Positions 17,437 through 26,272 of a stretch of DNA of 43,876 nt are shown in pieces. Numbering within the stretch: position 1 is the first letter of the stretch; each line of letters starts with the position of its first letter. The notes beneath the pieces are model-generated. The model saw only the letters and a list, made by a program, of their open reading frames with translations. It ran no database searches and had not been told where the DNA came from. A program made the translations under genes and the position numbers. Origin of the DNA: UBA3839 sp963627995 (GTDB lineage: Bacteria; Bacteroidota; Bacteroidia; Bacteroidales; Bacteroidaceae); NCBI GenBank assembly GCA_963627995.1, contig CAVGCV010000020.1, positions 1-43,876 of the forward strand, in the 5' to 3' direction.

Positions 17437-19665
17437 ATGAAAAAACTCTTTCTCTTGGTAGCCCTCTTGCTGGGAACGCTCAACGCACTGGCCACGAAGA
17501 TCTTCTCCGACCTCGGCGCGGCCACGGCGGTGGGCAACGCAACGTGGGAAGCCGGAACGCGCACCTTCGCATGGACGAAGAGCAGCTACGCGTTCATGGT
17601 GCTCCCCGGGCTCTCGGGCGACCTGACCGACTACACCAGCCTCGTCATTGAGGCGGAAGGCCTGACAGCCTCCTCTTCCTTCCGTGTGGACTTCGTGCTG
17701 GCGGATGAAGGAAGCACCACCCTCAGCCGCCTCGCCGGCACCCAGTTCTACAGCGCAGGCGTGAAGACCGTCGCCCTCGCGTCCGTCCTTACGCCCGAAC
17801 AGCGCGCCATGGTGCGCGCCATCCGCGTGAACACCAACTCGGAAGCCGGGCAGGTGGCCATCAAGCGAGCCTATCTCGTGAAGCCCATGCAGCTGGCGTT
17901 CGACGACAACGGGCAGGCGGTCGTCAGCGTGTCCGACCTCACGGCCACGGGCGGGCTCACGCTCGACGCCGAGACGGGCGAGCTTACCTGCGACGGCACG
18001 GCCGGCACACTGAGCATCGACTTCCCGTCCGAGGGCGTGGACTTGTCGGGCGTGACGGGCTTTGCCATCAACCGGACGGGCGACGCGGCGTTGTTCAGCA
18101 ACTTTGTCATCGCCAACGCCACGGGCGGATGGAGCAAGGGCTTCTGGAGCAGCGTCTATGGGCGCAGCGACCTCGCCCAGCATTTGACGAGCGCCACCTG
18201 CGTGAACAGCTGGGTGTGGAACGGCAACGGAACGGCCGGAACGAACACCATCAGCTCCATCGTCCTCACCGCCAACGTGCTGGCAGCCACCGACGGACAC
18301 GTGACCCCGCTCACCTCGGCGCAGTTCCACGGCTGGACCGCGGCCGACGCAACGGGCACGGTGGCGACGGAGAACGTGTACGGCGCCTGCGCGCTCAACA
18401 CGCCGACAGCCCTTCCTTATGGCAGCAGCAACGTGGACTGGCTGTCCTATGCCGACCTCTCCGCCTACGACAGGCTGGTGGTCAAGGTGTCGGCGGGCAC
18501 GCCGCGCTTCTGCTTCAACCGCACCGCGTCCGGCGGGCAGGACAACGCCGACGAGGCGCAGTCGGAGATGATTGACATCCCGAGCCAGGCGTGGGGCACG
18601 GAACGCTACCAGACGGACGACGGACAGACCTATACCATCGACCTCGCCCGCATGGTGCAGGACAAGGGCTTTGCCCACCTCCACTGCATCAAGGGAGCGA
18701 ACTGGCAGGACGTGACCGTCGCGGAACTCTACCTGTACAAGGACGCCCCGGTGGCGGACTACATCCTCACGGGCAGCGGCACGATGACGGCGTCGGCCAA
18801 GGCGGCCCTCGCCGACGCGTCGGCCACGGTCTATGACGCGACCGGCGTGTCGGGCGACACGCCGCTCACGCCCGCCAACCCCAACGCCCTCGTGCTGGTC
18901 GGCAGCTCGCCGGCATGGACGTCCGGCGTCAACGCCGTCTCCACGTCTGCCGCAACCGGCGGCTACACGGCCGAGGCCGTCGCCCTGCGCGACGGCTGGC
19001 CTTTCCGCGCGCCGTTCGCCGTCGCCACCTCCACCGCCACCTACACGCGCACCGTCGCCTCGGGCGGCTACGCCACGGCCGTGCTGCCCTTCGCCATCGC
19101 CGTTCCTTCCGAGGGCGTGGCCGTCTACCGGCTGGCCGGCGTGGACGACAACGAGATGACGTTCGCCCCGGTTGCCGCCGGAACGCCCGTCGCAGCCAAC
19201 ACGCCCTTCCTCTACAAGCCCACCACCGGCGCCGACGTCACCTTCGCCGGCGCGGACATCCGCCCGACGACCACCGACTTCACCCGCTTTGCGGCCGGCA
19301 TCGACGGCTGGTGGGCGGCGCAGGCCATGGACGAGCAGGTCGTCGACGACGTGTCCGCCGACCCCCGCTTCGCCGGCTTCTCGGTCTACGCCATCAGCGG
19401 CGGCGAGTTCGTCCGCTGCACGGGCCGCGTGACCACCAGGCCCTTCCGCGCCTTCTTCCTGCGGGAGCGTGGCGGCGCGGCGAAGGAGCGCTACGCCATC
19501 AGCATCGCCGACGGCGAGGCAACGCCCGTCGGCATCGCCACTGCCGACGGCGGCAAGGATTCCGAAACCTACAGCCTGACAGGACAGCGCGTGTCGTCGC
19601 CAGCGCGCGGCATCAACATCGTGCGCCGCCCCGACGGCACGAGCGTGAAAACCCTGGTACGATAA
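17437..19665 (+). CDS. Secreted protein of unknown function with C-terminal sorting-like tail
   Basis: I do not recognise a named family. The 742 residues start with a clean signal peptide (about 1-19) and continue with beta-rich, Ala/Gly/Thr-rich sequence resembling two or three beta-sandwich modules; carbohydrate-binding folds would be one guess. The last 30 residues (YSLTGQRVSSP, then GINIVRR and KTLVR) have the form seen at the C-terminus of many secreted Bacteroidales proteins (Y-x-L-x-GQR-V ... G-I-x-I). That tail is shared in style with the 1073-aa protein at 22812. The gene is divergent from the HTCS regulator and has the putative paired repeats in its upstream region, so HTCS control is plausible. 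No catalytic motif was seen. Confidence 0.75.
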   Translation: MKKLFLLVALLLGTLNALATKIFSDLGAATAVGNATWEAGTRTFAWTKSSYAFMVLPGLSGDLTDYTSLVIEAEGLTASSSFRVDFVLADEGSTTLSRLAGTQFYSAGVKTVALASVLTPEQRAMVRAIRVNTNSEAGQVAIKRAYLVKPMQLAFDDNGQAVVSVSDLTATGGLTLDAETGELTCDGTAGTLSIDFPSEGVDLSGVTGFAINRTGDAALFSNFVIANATGGWSKGFWSSVYGRSDLAQHLTSATCVNSWVWNGNGTAGTNTISSIVLTANVLAATDGHVTPLTSAQFHGWTAADATGTVATENVYGACALNTPTALPYGSSNVDWLSYADLSAYDRLVVKVSAGTPRFCFNRTASGGQDNADEAQSEMIDIPSQAWGTERYQTDDGQTYTIDLARMVQDKGFAHLHCIKGANWQDVTVAELYLYKDAPVADYILTGSGTMTASAKAALADASATVYDATGVSGDTPLTPANPNALVLVGSSPAWTSGVNAVSTSAATGGYTAEAVALRDGWPFRAPFAVATSTATYTRTVASGGYATAVLPFAIAVPSEGVAVYRLAGVDDNEMTFAPVAAGTPVAANTPFLYKPTTGADVTFAGADIRPTTTDFTRFAAGIDGWWAAQAMDEQVVDDVSADPRFAGFSVYAISGGEFVRCTGRVTTRPFRAFFLRERGGAAKERYAISIADGEATPVGIATADGGKDSETYSLTGQRVSSPARGINIVRRPDGTSVKTLVR

Positions 19666-19678
19666 CCCCTAAAAACCC

Positions 19679-19873
19679 ATGGACATGAAAAAGAACTATA
19701 TGCGCCCCGCGGCCAGGGTGGAAGTGGCTGACTGCCGGACGGACGTCTGCATCAAGTCGAGCGACGACGTGACGCTGGAGGCGCGCCGTCGCCACCGCCA
19801 CGACGCCGACCTCTGCGCGCCCATCGACGAGCAGACCGAGGACGCGACGGGCTGGCAGCACGGGCTGTGGTAG
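19679..19873 (+). CDS. Small protein of the MKKxYxxP type
   Basis: This is a 64-residue (62 from ATG 19685) small protein 13 bp after the stop of the 742-aa gene. The start (KKNYMRPAARVEVADC) resembles the many short Bacteroidales peptides that begin MKK-x-Y-x-x-P and have a valine-rich strand followed by a Cys or Ser region; their function is unknown to me. The rest is charged and His/Arg/Asp-rich with no membrane segment. The tight spacing and the matching start argue that it is real and translated with the gene before it. The hairpin at 19939-19983 would end this two-gene unit. Confidence 0.55.
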   Translation: MDMKKNYMRPAARVEVADCRTDVCIKSSDDVTLEARRRHRHDADLCAPIDEQTEDATGWQHGLW

Positions 19874-19938
19874 GCCGCCCGTCCGCCTGCAGCCCGCAGC
19901 AGGGTCGCCGAACGCCCTCTTGTTCCGACGACATACAG

Positions 19939-19986
19939 AAAAGGCGCGGGGCCGTGTCAAAACGACACGGCCCCGCGCCTTTTCCA
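19939..19986 (+). terminator. 20-bp perfect hairpin with AAAAC loop (A-type)
   Basis: Arms at 19939-19958 and 19964-19983 are perfectly complementary over 20 bp, beginning with AAAA and ending with TTTT, around the loop AAAAC. The form fits a bidirectional intrinsic terminator. The inner stem (GGGGCCGTGTC) is the same as in the hairpin at 8098-8124. Confidence 0.8.
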
Positions 19987-20115
19987 ACTCCCGGTGCAAG
20001 CAAATGTGCGAAAAAGGTGGACACGGACGCGCAACGAAGCGGCGCAGCCGCTTGCTGGGGGCGCTCGCTCTTCGCTTCTTGTAAGATGTTGGAAAACAAG
20101 GTGTTTGGCGTTCCC

Positions 20116-20227
20116 GAAAAAACACTGCGGAGCGCGTGTCTTTTCTCTGCGGAGAAAATGGATTTCGTCCGCAGACGAAAATATTTTTCTCTGCGGAGGT
20201 TTGGGGGTCTCTCCGCAGTGTTTTTTC
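20116..20227. repeat. 22-bp phased core array, copy 2
   Basis: Core centres lie at 20127, 20149, 20171, 20193 and 20215, again exactly 22 bp apart. The terminal 16-bp inverted repeat (20117-20132 and 20211-20226) is identical to copy 1. The second and fourth cores read CTCTGCGGAG where copy 1 has CTCCGCAG, that is, the same site in reverse orientation. The left and right flanks (19939-20115, 20228-20337) also resemble those of copy 1. Confidence 0.9.
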
Positions 20228-20302
20228 AGCGCCTCTTAGCACATTGGTTTCCAGAGGTTTGCGTTCGTGCGGGCAGTAAGAGGCACGCGGCGGCGGGAGG
20301 GC

Positions 20303-20337
20303 GCGGGGGATGTGGCGTTTTGACACCCGCCCCCGGG
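20303..20337. other. Imperfect B-type hairpin after array copy 2
   Basis: GGGGGATGT and the following C-rich arm fold imperfectly around GTTTT at 20317-20321, the complement of the AAAAC loop. Its loop centre is 104 bp from the last array core, the same distance as in copy 1. It looks like a partly decayed version of the hairpin at 8443-8471. Confidence 0.5.
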
Positions 20338-20433
20338 CTACGGCCTTTGTCGTGCCTGCGCTTTTTCCTGAAAAAAGGGAGAAAGGGAGTGGGCGGACAG
20401 GCGCGGAATGGCGGTAGATTGGGAAAGATTCAC

Positions 20434-20441
20434 TATCTTTG
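20434..20441 (+). promoter_or_regulatory. -7 box upstream of the GH97 gene
   Basis: TATCTTTG matches TAnnTTTG and lies 46 bp before the ATG at 20488. No clear -33 box is visible. Confidence 0.55.
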
Positions 20442-20487
20442 CCCCGATAAATACCTAAACATTACTAACGAACTTAACTGAAAACTG

Positions 20488-22491
20488 ATGAAGACCCCCA
20501 TTCTGTTCCTCGCCTTGGCTGCGGTTGCGCTGGGCGTGAATGCACAGACAGCCAGCGTGGCGAGCCCTGACGGGAAAGTAGTCCTCCGCTTCGACATGGA
20601 CGGAGGAAAGCCCACCTACCAAGTCGATTACGACGGCGTGCGCGCCCTCGACCCCTCGCCCCTCGGCTTCCGCGCCAACATCGGCGACTTTGCCACGGGG
20701 CTGTCCGTGGCGGCAACGAAAGAGGCGCGCATCGACCGCGAGTACGACCTCGACCGCGCGAAGACGGCACACGTCCACTACGTGGCCAACGAGTTGCGCG
20801 TGGACTTGCAGAACGCGAAGCAGCAGGCCTACAGCATCGTGTTCCGCGTGTCGGACAACGCCATCGCGCTCCGCTACGAGGTGCCGCGGCAGGGCGACAC
20901 GGGCGCCATCCGCATCATGGAGGAGGCCACGGGCTTCGACTTCCCTGCGGCCACCACCACCTTCCTCACGCCCCAGAGCGACGCGATGATAGGGTGGAAG
21001 CGCACGAAGCCGAGCTACGAGGAGGAGTATAAGGCCGACGCGCCGATGACCGACCGCTCGCGCTACGGCCACGGATACACGTTCCCCTGCCTGTTCCGCG
21101 TGCCGGCGGCCACGGCTGCCAAGGGCAGGAAGGGCGGAGAGGCCAACGTATGGCTGCTCGTGTCCGAAACGGGCGTGGACTCGCGCTACTGCGGCAGCCG
21201 CCTGTCCGACATGAAGGGCGACGGCCTCTACACCGTCGCCTTCCCCATGCCCGGGGAGAACAACGGCAACGGCTCCGTCGAGCCGGCGTTCGCGCTGCCC
21301 GGCGCCACCCCCTGGCGCACCATCGCCATCGGCTCGTCGCTCAAGCCCATTGCCGAGACCACGGCGCAGTTCGACAACGTGGAGCCGCGCTACGAAACCG
21401 CCAACGACTACCGGTTCGGGCGCGGCACGTGGAGCTGGATTGTGTGGCAGGACAACTCCATCAACTACGACGACCAGGTGCGCTATATCCAGCTGGCCAA
21501 GGACATGGGCTTCCAGTACGTGCTGGTGGACAACTGGTGGGACACCAACATCGGCACGGAGCGCATGGAGCAGCTCGTGAAGCACGCGCAGGGCCAGGGC
21601 GTGGACGTGTTCCTGTGGTACTCGTCGAGCGGCTACTGGAACGACATCGTGCAGGGCCCGGTGAACCGCATGGACAACCCCATCGAGCGCAAACGCTGGA
21701 TGCGCTGGATGCGGAAGATGGGCGTGAAGGGCATCAAGGTCGATTTCTTCGGCGGCGACAAGCAGGAGACGATGCGCCTCTACGAGGCCATCCTGAGCGA
21801 TGCCGACGACAACGGGCTGATGGTCATCTTCCACGGCTGCACGCTGCCGCGCGGCTGGGAGCGGATGTACCCCAACTACGTGGGCAGCGAGGCCGTGCTG
21901 GCCAGCGAGAACATGGTGTTCGGGCAGCGCTTCTGCGACGCCGCCGCCTTCAACGCCACGCTCCACCCCTTCATCCGCAACGCCGTGGGATGCATGGAGT
22001 TCGGCGGCTGCTTCATGAACCGGCGCCTCGCCCGCGACAACAAGGGAGGCACCGTGCGGCGCACCACCGACTGCATGGAGCTGGCCACCTGCGTGCTGTT
22101 CCAGAACCCCATCCAGTGCTTCGCCATCACGCCCGAGAACCTGAAGCCCGAGGCCGAGGGCGGCGCGCCCGCCGTGTCGATGGACTTCCTGCGCGGCGTG
22201 CCCACCACGTGGGACGAGACCCGCTTCATCGACGGCTATCCCGGACGTTACGCCGTGCTGGCGCGCCGACACGGGGACACATGGTACATTGCCGGCGTGA
22301 ACGCCGAGAAGACGCCCAAGAAGCTCACGCTCGACCTCTCGGCCATCCTCTCGAAGAACGACACGGTGCGCCTCTACACCGACAACCTGCGCGACCAGGA
22401 CCCGCAGCTCGACGCGAAACACCGCGTGGCGCGCCCCTCGGCGGTGGCGGTGACGATGGCGCCCGACGGCGGCTTCGTGATGGTGAAGTAG
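20488..22491 (+). CDS. Glycoside hydrolase family 97 (alpha-glycosidase)
   Basis: This 667-residue enzyme probably cleaves alpha-linked galactose or glucose from oligosaccharides in the periplasm. A signal peptide (about 1-19) precedes the N-terminal beta-sandwich of GH97, a central TIM barrel from about residue 300 and a C-terminal beta domain. The barrel contains YVLVDNWWD, GIKVDFFGGD, HGCTLPRG and SEAVLASE. The Asp in KVDF (D419) sits where the retaining alpha-galactosidase branch of GH97 has its nucleophile; the inverting SusB-type alpha-glucosidases lack it. E474, 55 residues later, or E468 would be the acid/base. A retaining enzyme is therefore favoured, from memory of the family. It has its own promoter and stands alone between two large gaps. 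Confidence 0.9.
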   Translation: MKTPILFLALAAVALGVNAQTASVASPDGKVVLRFDMDGGKPTYQVDYDGVRALDPSPLGFRANIGDFATGLSVAATKEARIDREYDLDRAKTAHVHYVANELRVDLQNAKQQAYSIVFRVSDNAIALRYEVPRQGDTGAIRIMEEATGFDFPAATTTFLTPQSDAMIGWKRTKPSYEEEYKADAPMTDRSRYGHGYTFPCLFRVPAATAAKGRKGGEANVWLLVSETGVDSRYCGSRLSDMKGDGLYTVAFPMPGENNGNGSVEPAFALPGATPWRTIAIGSSLKPIAETTAQFDNVEPRYETANDYRFGRGTWSWIVWQDNSINYDDQVRYIQLAKDMGFQYVLVDNWWDTNIGTERMEQLVKHAQGQGVDVFLWYSSSGYWNDIVQGPVNRMDNPIERKRWMRWMRKMGVKGIKVDFFGGDKQETMRLYEAILSDADDNGLMVIFHGCTLPRGWERMYPNYVGSEAVLASENMVFGQRFCDAAAFNATLHPFIRNAVGCMEFGGCFMNRRLARDNKGGTVRRTTDCMELATCVLFQNPIQCFAITPENLKPEAEGGAPAVSMDFLRGVPTTWDETRFIDGYPGRYAVLARRHGDTWYIAGVNAEKTPKKLTLDLSAILSKNDTVRLYTDNLRDQDPQLDAKHRVARPSAVAVTMAPDGGFVMVK

Positions 22492-22616
22492 GGGCAAGGG
22501 CGTGGCACCCCCGCTCCCGAATGGCGGCGGCAGGTTAAAAATGCGTCAAAAGAGGTGAACATATCGTGAAAAACGTTGCCGGCGGCGGGTGCGGTGCGAA
22601 ATAAACGTGTCGGAAT

Positions 22617-22648
22617 GTTGCCGGATGCTTGCAAATTTCGTAGTTTTG
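22617..22648 (+). promoter_or_regulatory. Promoter of the 1073-aa secreted protein
   Basis: GTTG at 22617-22620 and TAGTTTTG at 22641-22648 are 20 nt apart and fit the Bacteroidetes -33/-7 pair with one mismatch. The leader would be about 155 nt long and contains a perfect 16-bp GC palindrome at 22666-22681, which may fold in the RNA. The rest of the 22492-22811 gap shows nothing else. Confidence 0.6.
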
Positions 22649-22811
22649 CCAAGACTTTGCTACAGCCGCCCCCGGGGGCGGCGGACGCGGCGGACAAGTG
22701 TCGCCATAACACCGGCACATACCTGACGACAGACAGACGGACAGATACAGATGGAGTGAACGCTCTTTTTTAGTACTAATTTTCTAACTTACTTAACTAA
22801 ATCCAAAACAA

Positions 22812-25800
22812 ATGAAGAAGTTATTTACTTTGGCCTTTGCCGCGCTGGCGGTGGGCGGGCTGAACTCTGCGTTTGCACAGGAGGAAGTGGATGTGACGCA
22901 CTACATCCAGAATCCGGGCTTCGACGAGGACATCAGCTTCACTTCCGACGGAAAGGCCGCCAAGACCATCACCGACACTGGCAGGACCACGAGCCGCAGT
23001 GCTTTCTGGACGGCTGCCGACGGTAGTATTTATACGCTGTCGAACGACGGGGCAACTGTAGCGTCCTCCGGAGAAAAATCGTTCTACGGATTCATCACCC
23101 GCATCAAGGGATGGGAGGTGACGAACACGTCGGACAGCCCTGAATGGGTGTACTTCGGCTCCGTTCCCCACGACATACAGGCTGGAACGCTGGGCATCGG
23201 CGGCGCCGCAAACACGGCGCAAACGGCAGACGGCTGCCTGGCGGCGCCCGGCAAGTTCGACGAGAGCGACAACACCAACACGGGCTTCCTCTACCTGCGC
23301 GCAGGATGGGGCGGACAGTGTACTTACAAGCAGGAGGTGACGCTGCCTTGCGCCGAGTATCGCCTGGAGTACTGGGCAAAGAACGCGAACCCCAGCGCCA
23401 CCATTACGGCAAACGCGAAGAATCTGACGAAGATTACTTGCCGCAAGGACGTGTTTGAAGACGAAACGGGCTTTAGCGACAAGGAGTGGAACAAGCACAT
23501 AATCACCTTCACGCCGACCGCGACCTTCACGATGGAGTTCGGCTACCTGAGTGACGGCAGTTCGGCCATAAACCCATGGGTGTGCATCGACGGCATCAAG
23601 CTCTACAGGATTGGCGATGCCGACGAGGAGGAACTCGTGCGTTCCGACAACTACGACCTGCAGGACGAGCTGAGCGTCTATATGCAGAAATACGACGACT
23701 ACGACGGGCTGATTGCTGAGATTGAGAACAACTTCAACCAGATTGACGATGCCGACGGCGACCTTGCAGCCATGAAGGCCGCGAACAAGGAAGTCACGGC
23801 CTATCTGGCGAAGCTCCAGAGCGGCGAGGCCATCATCGCCGCCTATGACGCGCAGATTGCGCAGGCCAAGGCCGCGCTGGCTGCCACGGACTATCCGGGC
23901 AAGGCTGCGCTCCAGCAGGCTGTTGCTAACAGCGAGACGGCGCTGGCCACCGCTGGCATCGACGACTTCACGCCGCTGACGGAGGACCTGCAGAAGGCTG
24001 TCCGCAACTACTACTTCTCGCAGGAGGCGTCGGTTGATTCGCCCGCCGACTACACGTTCCTCATCAAGTACCCGAAGTTTACAACGAGCGAGGAGGAAAG
24101 CAACGACACGCGCACGAGCGAGGGATGGACGAAGGGCTCCACCTACAGTGGCGGCGACCAGCGCACGAACTACACGCAGAACCGCACCTGCTGGAACGCA
24201 TGGTGGAGCGTGGCCAAGGACGCAGCCGGCGACCAGACGATGGACATCCACCAGGACCTGACGGAACTGCCCGCCGGCTACTACAAGCTCACGGCTGACT
24301 TCATCACGCAGGCCGGCGGAACGGGCGGCGCGCACGCCTACATCTCTTCGGCCACACAGTCGTCGAACTCTCCTTTCCTCACCGAAGAGGGCTGGAACAG
24401 CGACGACCCGACGCTGGGCGTTTGGACTGAACTCGCGACGGGCCAGGTCATTGTCCTCGACGGCAATCTGACGCTTGGCGCGCGCACCTCGAAAGAGAAC
24501 GCTGCCGGCCTGAACAACATCGAGGGCTGGTTCTGCGCCACCAACTTCAAGCTCTTCTACCTGGGTCCTGTGAGCGACGCCGACGCGAAGGCCGCTTACG
24601 ACGCCAAGATTGCGGAGGCAAAGGCCCTGAGCGCGGACATCAAGTTCGCCGGCGACAAGGCTGCTTTCGACGCAGTCGTCAAAGCCAACGACGGTGCGAC
24701 GACGGTCGAGGGATACAATGAGGCCCTCGCTGCCATCAACGAGGCGACGACGACGGCCAACGCTTCCATCAAGAAGTACAATGACGTGATGGCCGGCTCG
24801 CTCAACGACCTGAAGACGAACGCCGACTACACGGACAACCAGAAGGCTGTTGCCAAGGCTGCCACCGACATCATGGACGCCCTGATGGCTGCCGACGACG
24901 CCACCTACACCACGATGGACGACCAGACGGTGTTCCTCCGCGCTTACCGCGACACCTACCTGCCCGTTCTCGGAACGGCTGAGGCGCTCGAAGTCAACAA
25001 CGCCGAGGCCAAGGCCCTGCTCGCAGCAGAAATCAGCAGCCAGGTGGCCGAGCTCTCCGCCCTCAAGGCTTTCCCGACCACCGACGACCTGACCGCGAAG
25101 GCCAACAGCCTGAACAAGATTATCGCGGCGGCCAAGGCGGCTGACGTGATTGAGTCGGGCGCGTCCGACGTGACGGCGCTCATCACGAACCCGACCATCG
25201 ACGGCTCTCCCGCTACGGGCTGGACGTTTGACAACACCGACGGCGACGGCAACGGCTCGAAGAGCGGACAGCAGTACAACGGCGACACGAGCGGCCGCTA
25301 CATCGACTCCTACAACAGCGAGGCGGGCAAGATGCAGTTCACGGCTTACCAGGTCATCAACAACGTTCCTAACGGCACTTACGAGCTGAAGGCCATGATG
25401 CGCGCCAGCGGCACGCAGGGTAGCGAGGGCGTTTACCTCTTCGCCAACGACGCTGCCGGCATCGAGAATGTAGACGCAGCAGTGTTCGCAGCTGCCCACA
25501 TCCAGCCGACCGACATCGCCGGCACCATCGGTACGGGCGACGGCGAGGAAGCCATCCAGTACCTCACCGACAAGGGCGGTCCAATCTGGGAAGCAGCCTA
25601 CAAGAAGATTTATGTAGATGACGACAAGACTGCCACAGAAGAGGAGCAGGCGATTGCCGACGCCAACAATGGCACGGGCCGCGGCTGGTTCTATGTATCA
25701 CTTCCTGTTGAGGTGACGAACAACGTGCTGACCATCGGCGTGACGAACGCAACGGCACTGACCGGGGGCAAGAAGGACACCGACGGCGCAGATTGCGTTC

Positions 25801-26033
25801 CGTTCAGCGGAACGTGGTTCTCTGCCGACAACTTCACGCTCACGCTGAAGGAGAACAAGCAGCCGGACTACAACCCCATCACGGGCATCGACACGGTGAA
25901 GCCCGCCGAGGGCAGCGCAGCGGATGGCATCTACTCCATCGACGGACGCGCTGTGAAGTCGCTCAACGGCGCTAACGCTGGCATCTACATCATCCGTGCA
26001 AACGGCAAGACCAGCAAGGTGCTTGTGAAGTAA
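22812..26033 (+). CDS. Modular secreted protein with three beta-sandwich and two helical regions
   Basis: I do not recognise a specific function. The 1073 residues begin with a signal peptide (about 1-22). Three beta-rich modules (about 25-275, 410-590 and 785-1010) each open with a phrase like IQNPGFD or LITNPTIDG and contain an aromatic-rich core typical of galactose-binding-like or carbohydrate-binding folds. They are linked by Ala/Asp/Lys-rich helical stretches (about 280-400 and 595-780) resembling FIVAR-type or coiled-coil spacers. The tail (GIYSIDGRAVKSL, then GIYIIRANGK and KVLVK) is the C-terminal form common to exported Bacteroidales proteins. Surface or outer-membrane-associated glycan binding is a reasonable guess only. 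Codon use is more A/T-rich in places than its neighbours. A strong terminator follows. Confidence 0.8.
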   Translation: MKKLFTLAFAALAVGGLNSAFAQEEVDVTHYIQNPGFDEDISFTSDGKAAKTITDTGRTTSRSAFWTAADGSIYTLSNDGATVASSGEKSFYGFITRIKGWEVTNTSDSPEWVYFGSVPHDIQAGTLGIGGAANTAQTADGCLAAPGKFDESDNTNTGFLYLRAGWGGQCTYKQEVTLPCAEYRLEYWAKNANPSATITANAKNLTKITCRKDVFEDETGFSDKEWNKHIITFTPTATFTMEFGYLSDGSSAINPWVCIDGIKLYRIGDADEEELVRSDNYDLQDELSVYMQKYDDYDGLIAEIENNFNQIDDADGDLAAMKAANKEVTAYLAKLQSGEAIIAAYDAQIAQAKAALAATDYPGKAALQQAVANSETALATAGIDDFTPLTEDLQKAVRNYYFSQEASVDSPADYTFLIKYPKFTTSEEESNDTRTSEGWTKGSTYSGGDQRTNYTQNRTCWNAWWSVAKDAAGDQTMDIHQDLTELPAGYYKLTADFITQAGGTGGAHAYISSATQSSNSPFLTEEGWNSDDPTLGVWTELATGQVIVLDGNLTLGARTSKENAAGLNNIEGWFCATNFKLFYLGPVSDADAKAAYDAKIAEAKALSADIKFAGDKAAFDAVVKANDGATTVEGYNEALAAINEATTTANASIKKYNDVMAGSLNDLKTNADYTDNQKAVAKAATDIMDALMAADDATYTTMDDQTVFLRAYRDTYLPVLGTAEALEVNNAEAKALLAAEISSQVAELSALKAFPTTDDLTAKANSLNKIIAAAKAADVIESGASDVTALITNPTIDGSPATGWTFDNTDGDGNGSKSGQQYNGDTSGRYIDSYNSEAGKMQFTAYQVINNVPNGTYELKAMMRASGTQGSEGVYLFANDAAGIENVDAAVFAAAHIQPTDIAGTIGTGDGEEAIQYLTDKGGPIWEAAYKKIYVDDDKTATEEEQAIADANNGTGRGWFYVSLPVEVTNNVLTIGVTNATALTGGKKDTDGADCVPFSGTWFSADNFTLTLKENKQPDYNPITGIDTVKPAEGSAADGIYSIDGRAVKSLNGANAGIYIIRANGKTSKVLVK

Positions 26034-26061
26034 TCCGCAGACATACCGTCTGAACAACAAA

Positions 26062-26106
26062 AGAGAGGCTGCGCCGGACATCTGGCGCAGCCTCTCTGCT
26101 TTTTTT
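26062..26106 (+). terminator. Intrinsic terminator of the 1073-aa gene
   Basis: Perfect 14-bp arms at 26062-26075 and 26084-26097 with an 8-nt loop are followed by a run of seven T. It lies 28 bp after the stop codon. Confidence 0.92.
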
Positions 26107-26191
26107 CTTCTTGCCGCGTTCTCCGCACAAGGCCATCTCGTCGCTCCCTCCGCAAGGCAATCGGGGAGCATGGACTCCCGCTGTGCGTAAA

Positions 26192-26243
26192 GCCCGAAGA
26201 GGGGCTGTGCCGTCCGTTTGTGCGGCACAGCCCCTCTCCGGGC
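26192..26243 (-). terminator. Hairpin downstream of aroB
   Basis: Arms at 26192-26212 and 26223-26243 pair over about 20 bp with one unpaired base. It lies 30 bp past the aroB stop on the minus strand; only TTT follows on that strand, so it may act as a weak terminator or block read-through from the left. Confidence 0.7.
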
Positions 26244-26272
26244 TTCCTGCGGTTGCGCGGTGCGTCCCGTCT

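Noticed and set aside
26121..26156. Two CTCCGCA sequences after the 1073-aa gene as an array
   Set aside because: They are 27 bp apart, not 22, and lack the A/T spacers and flanks.
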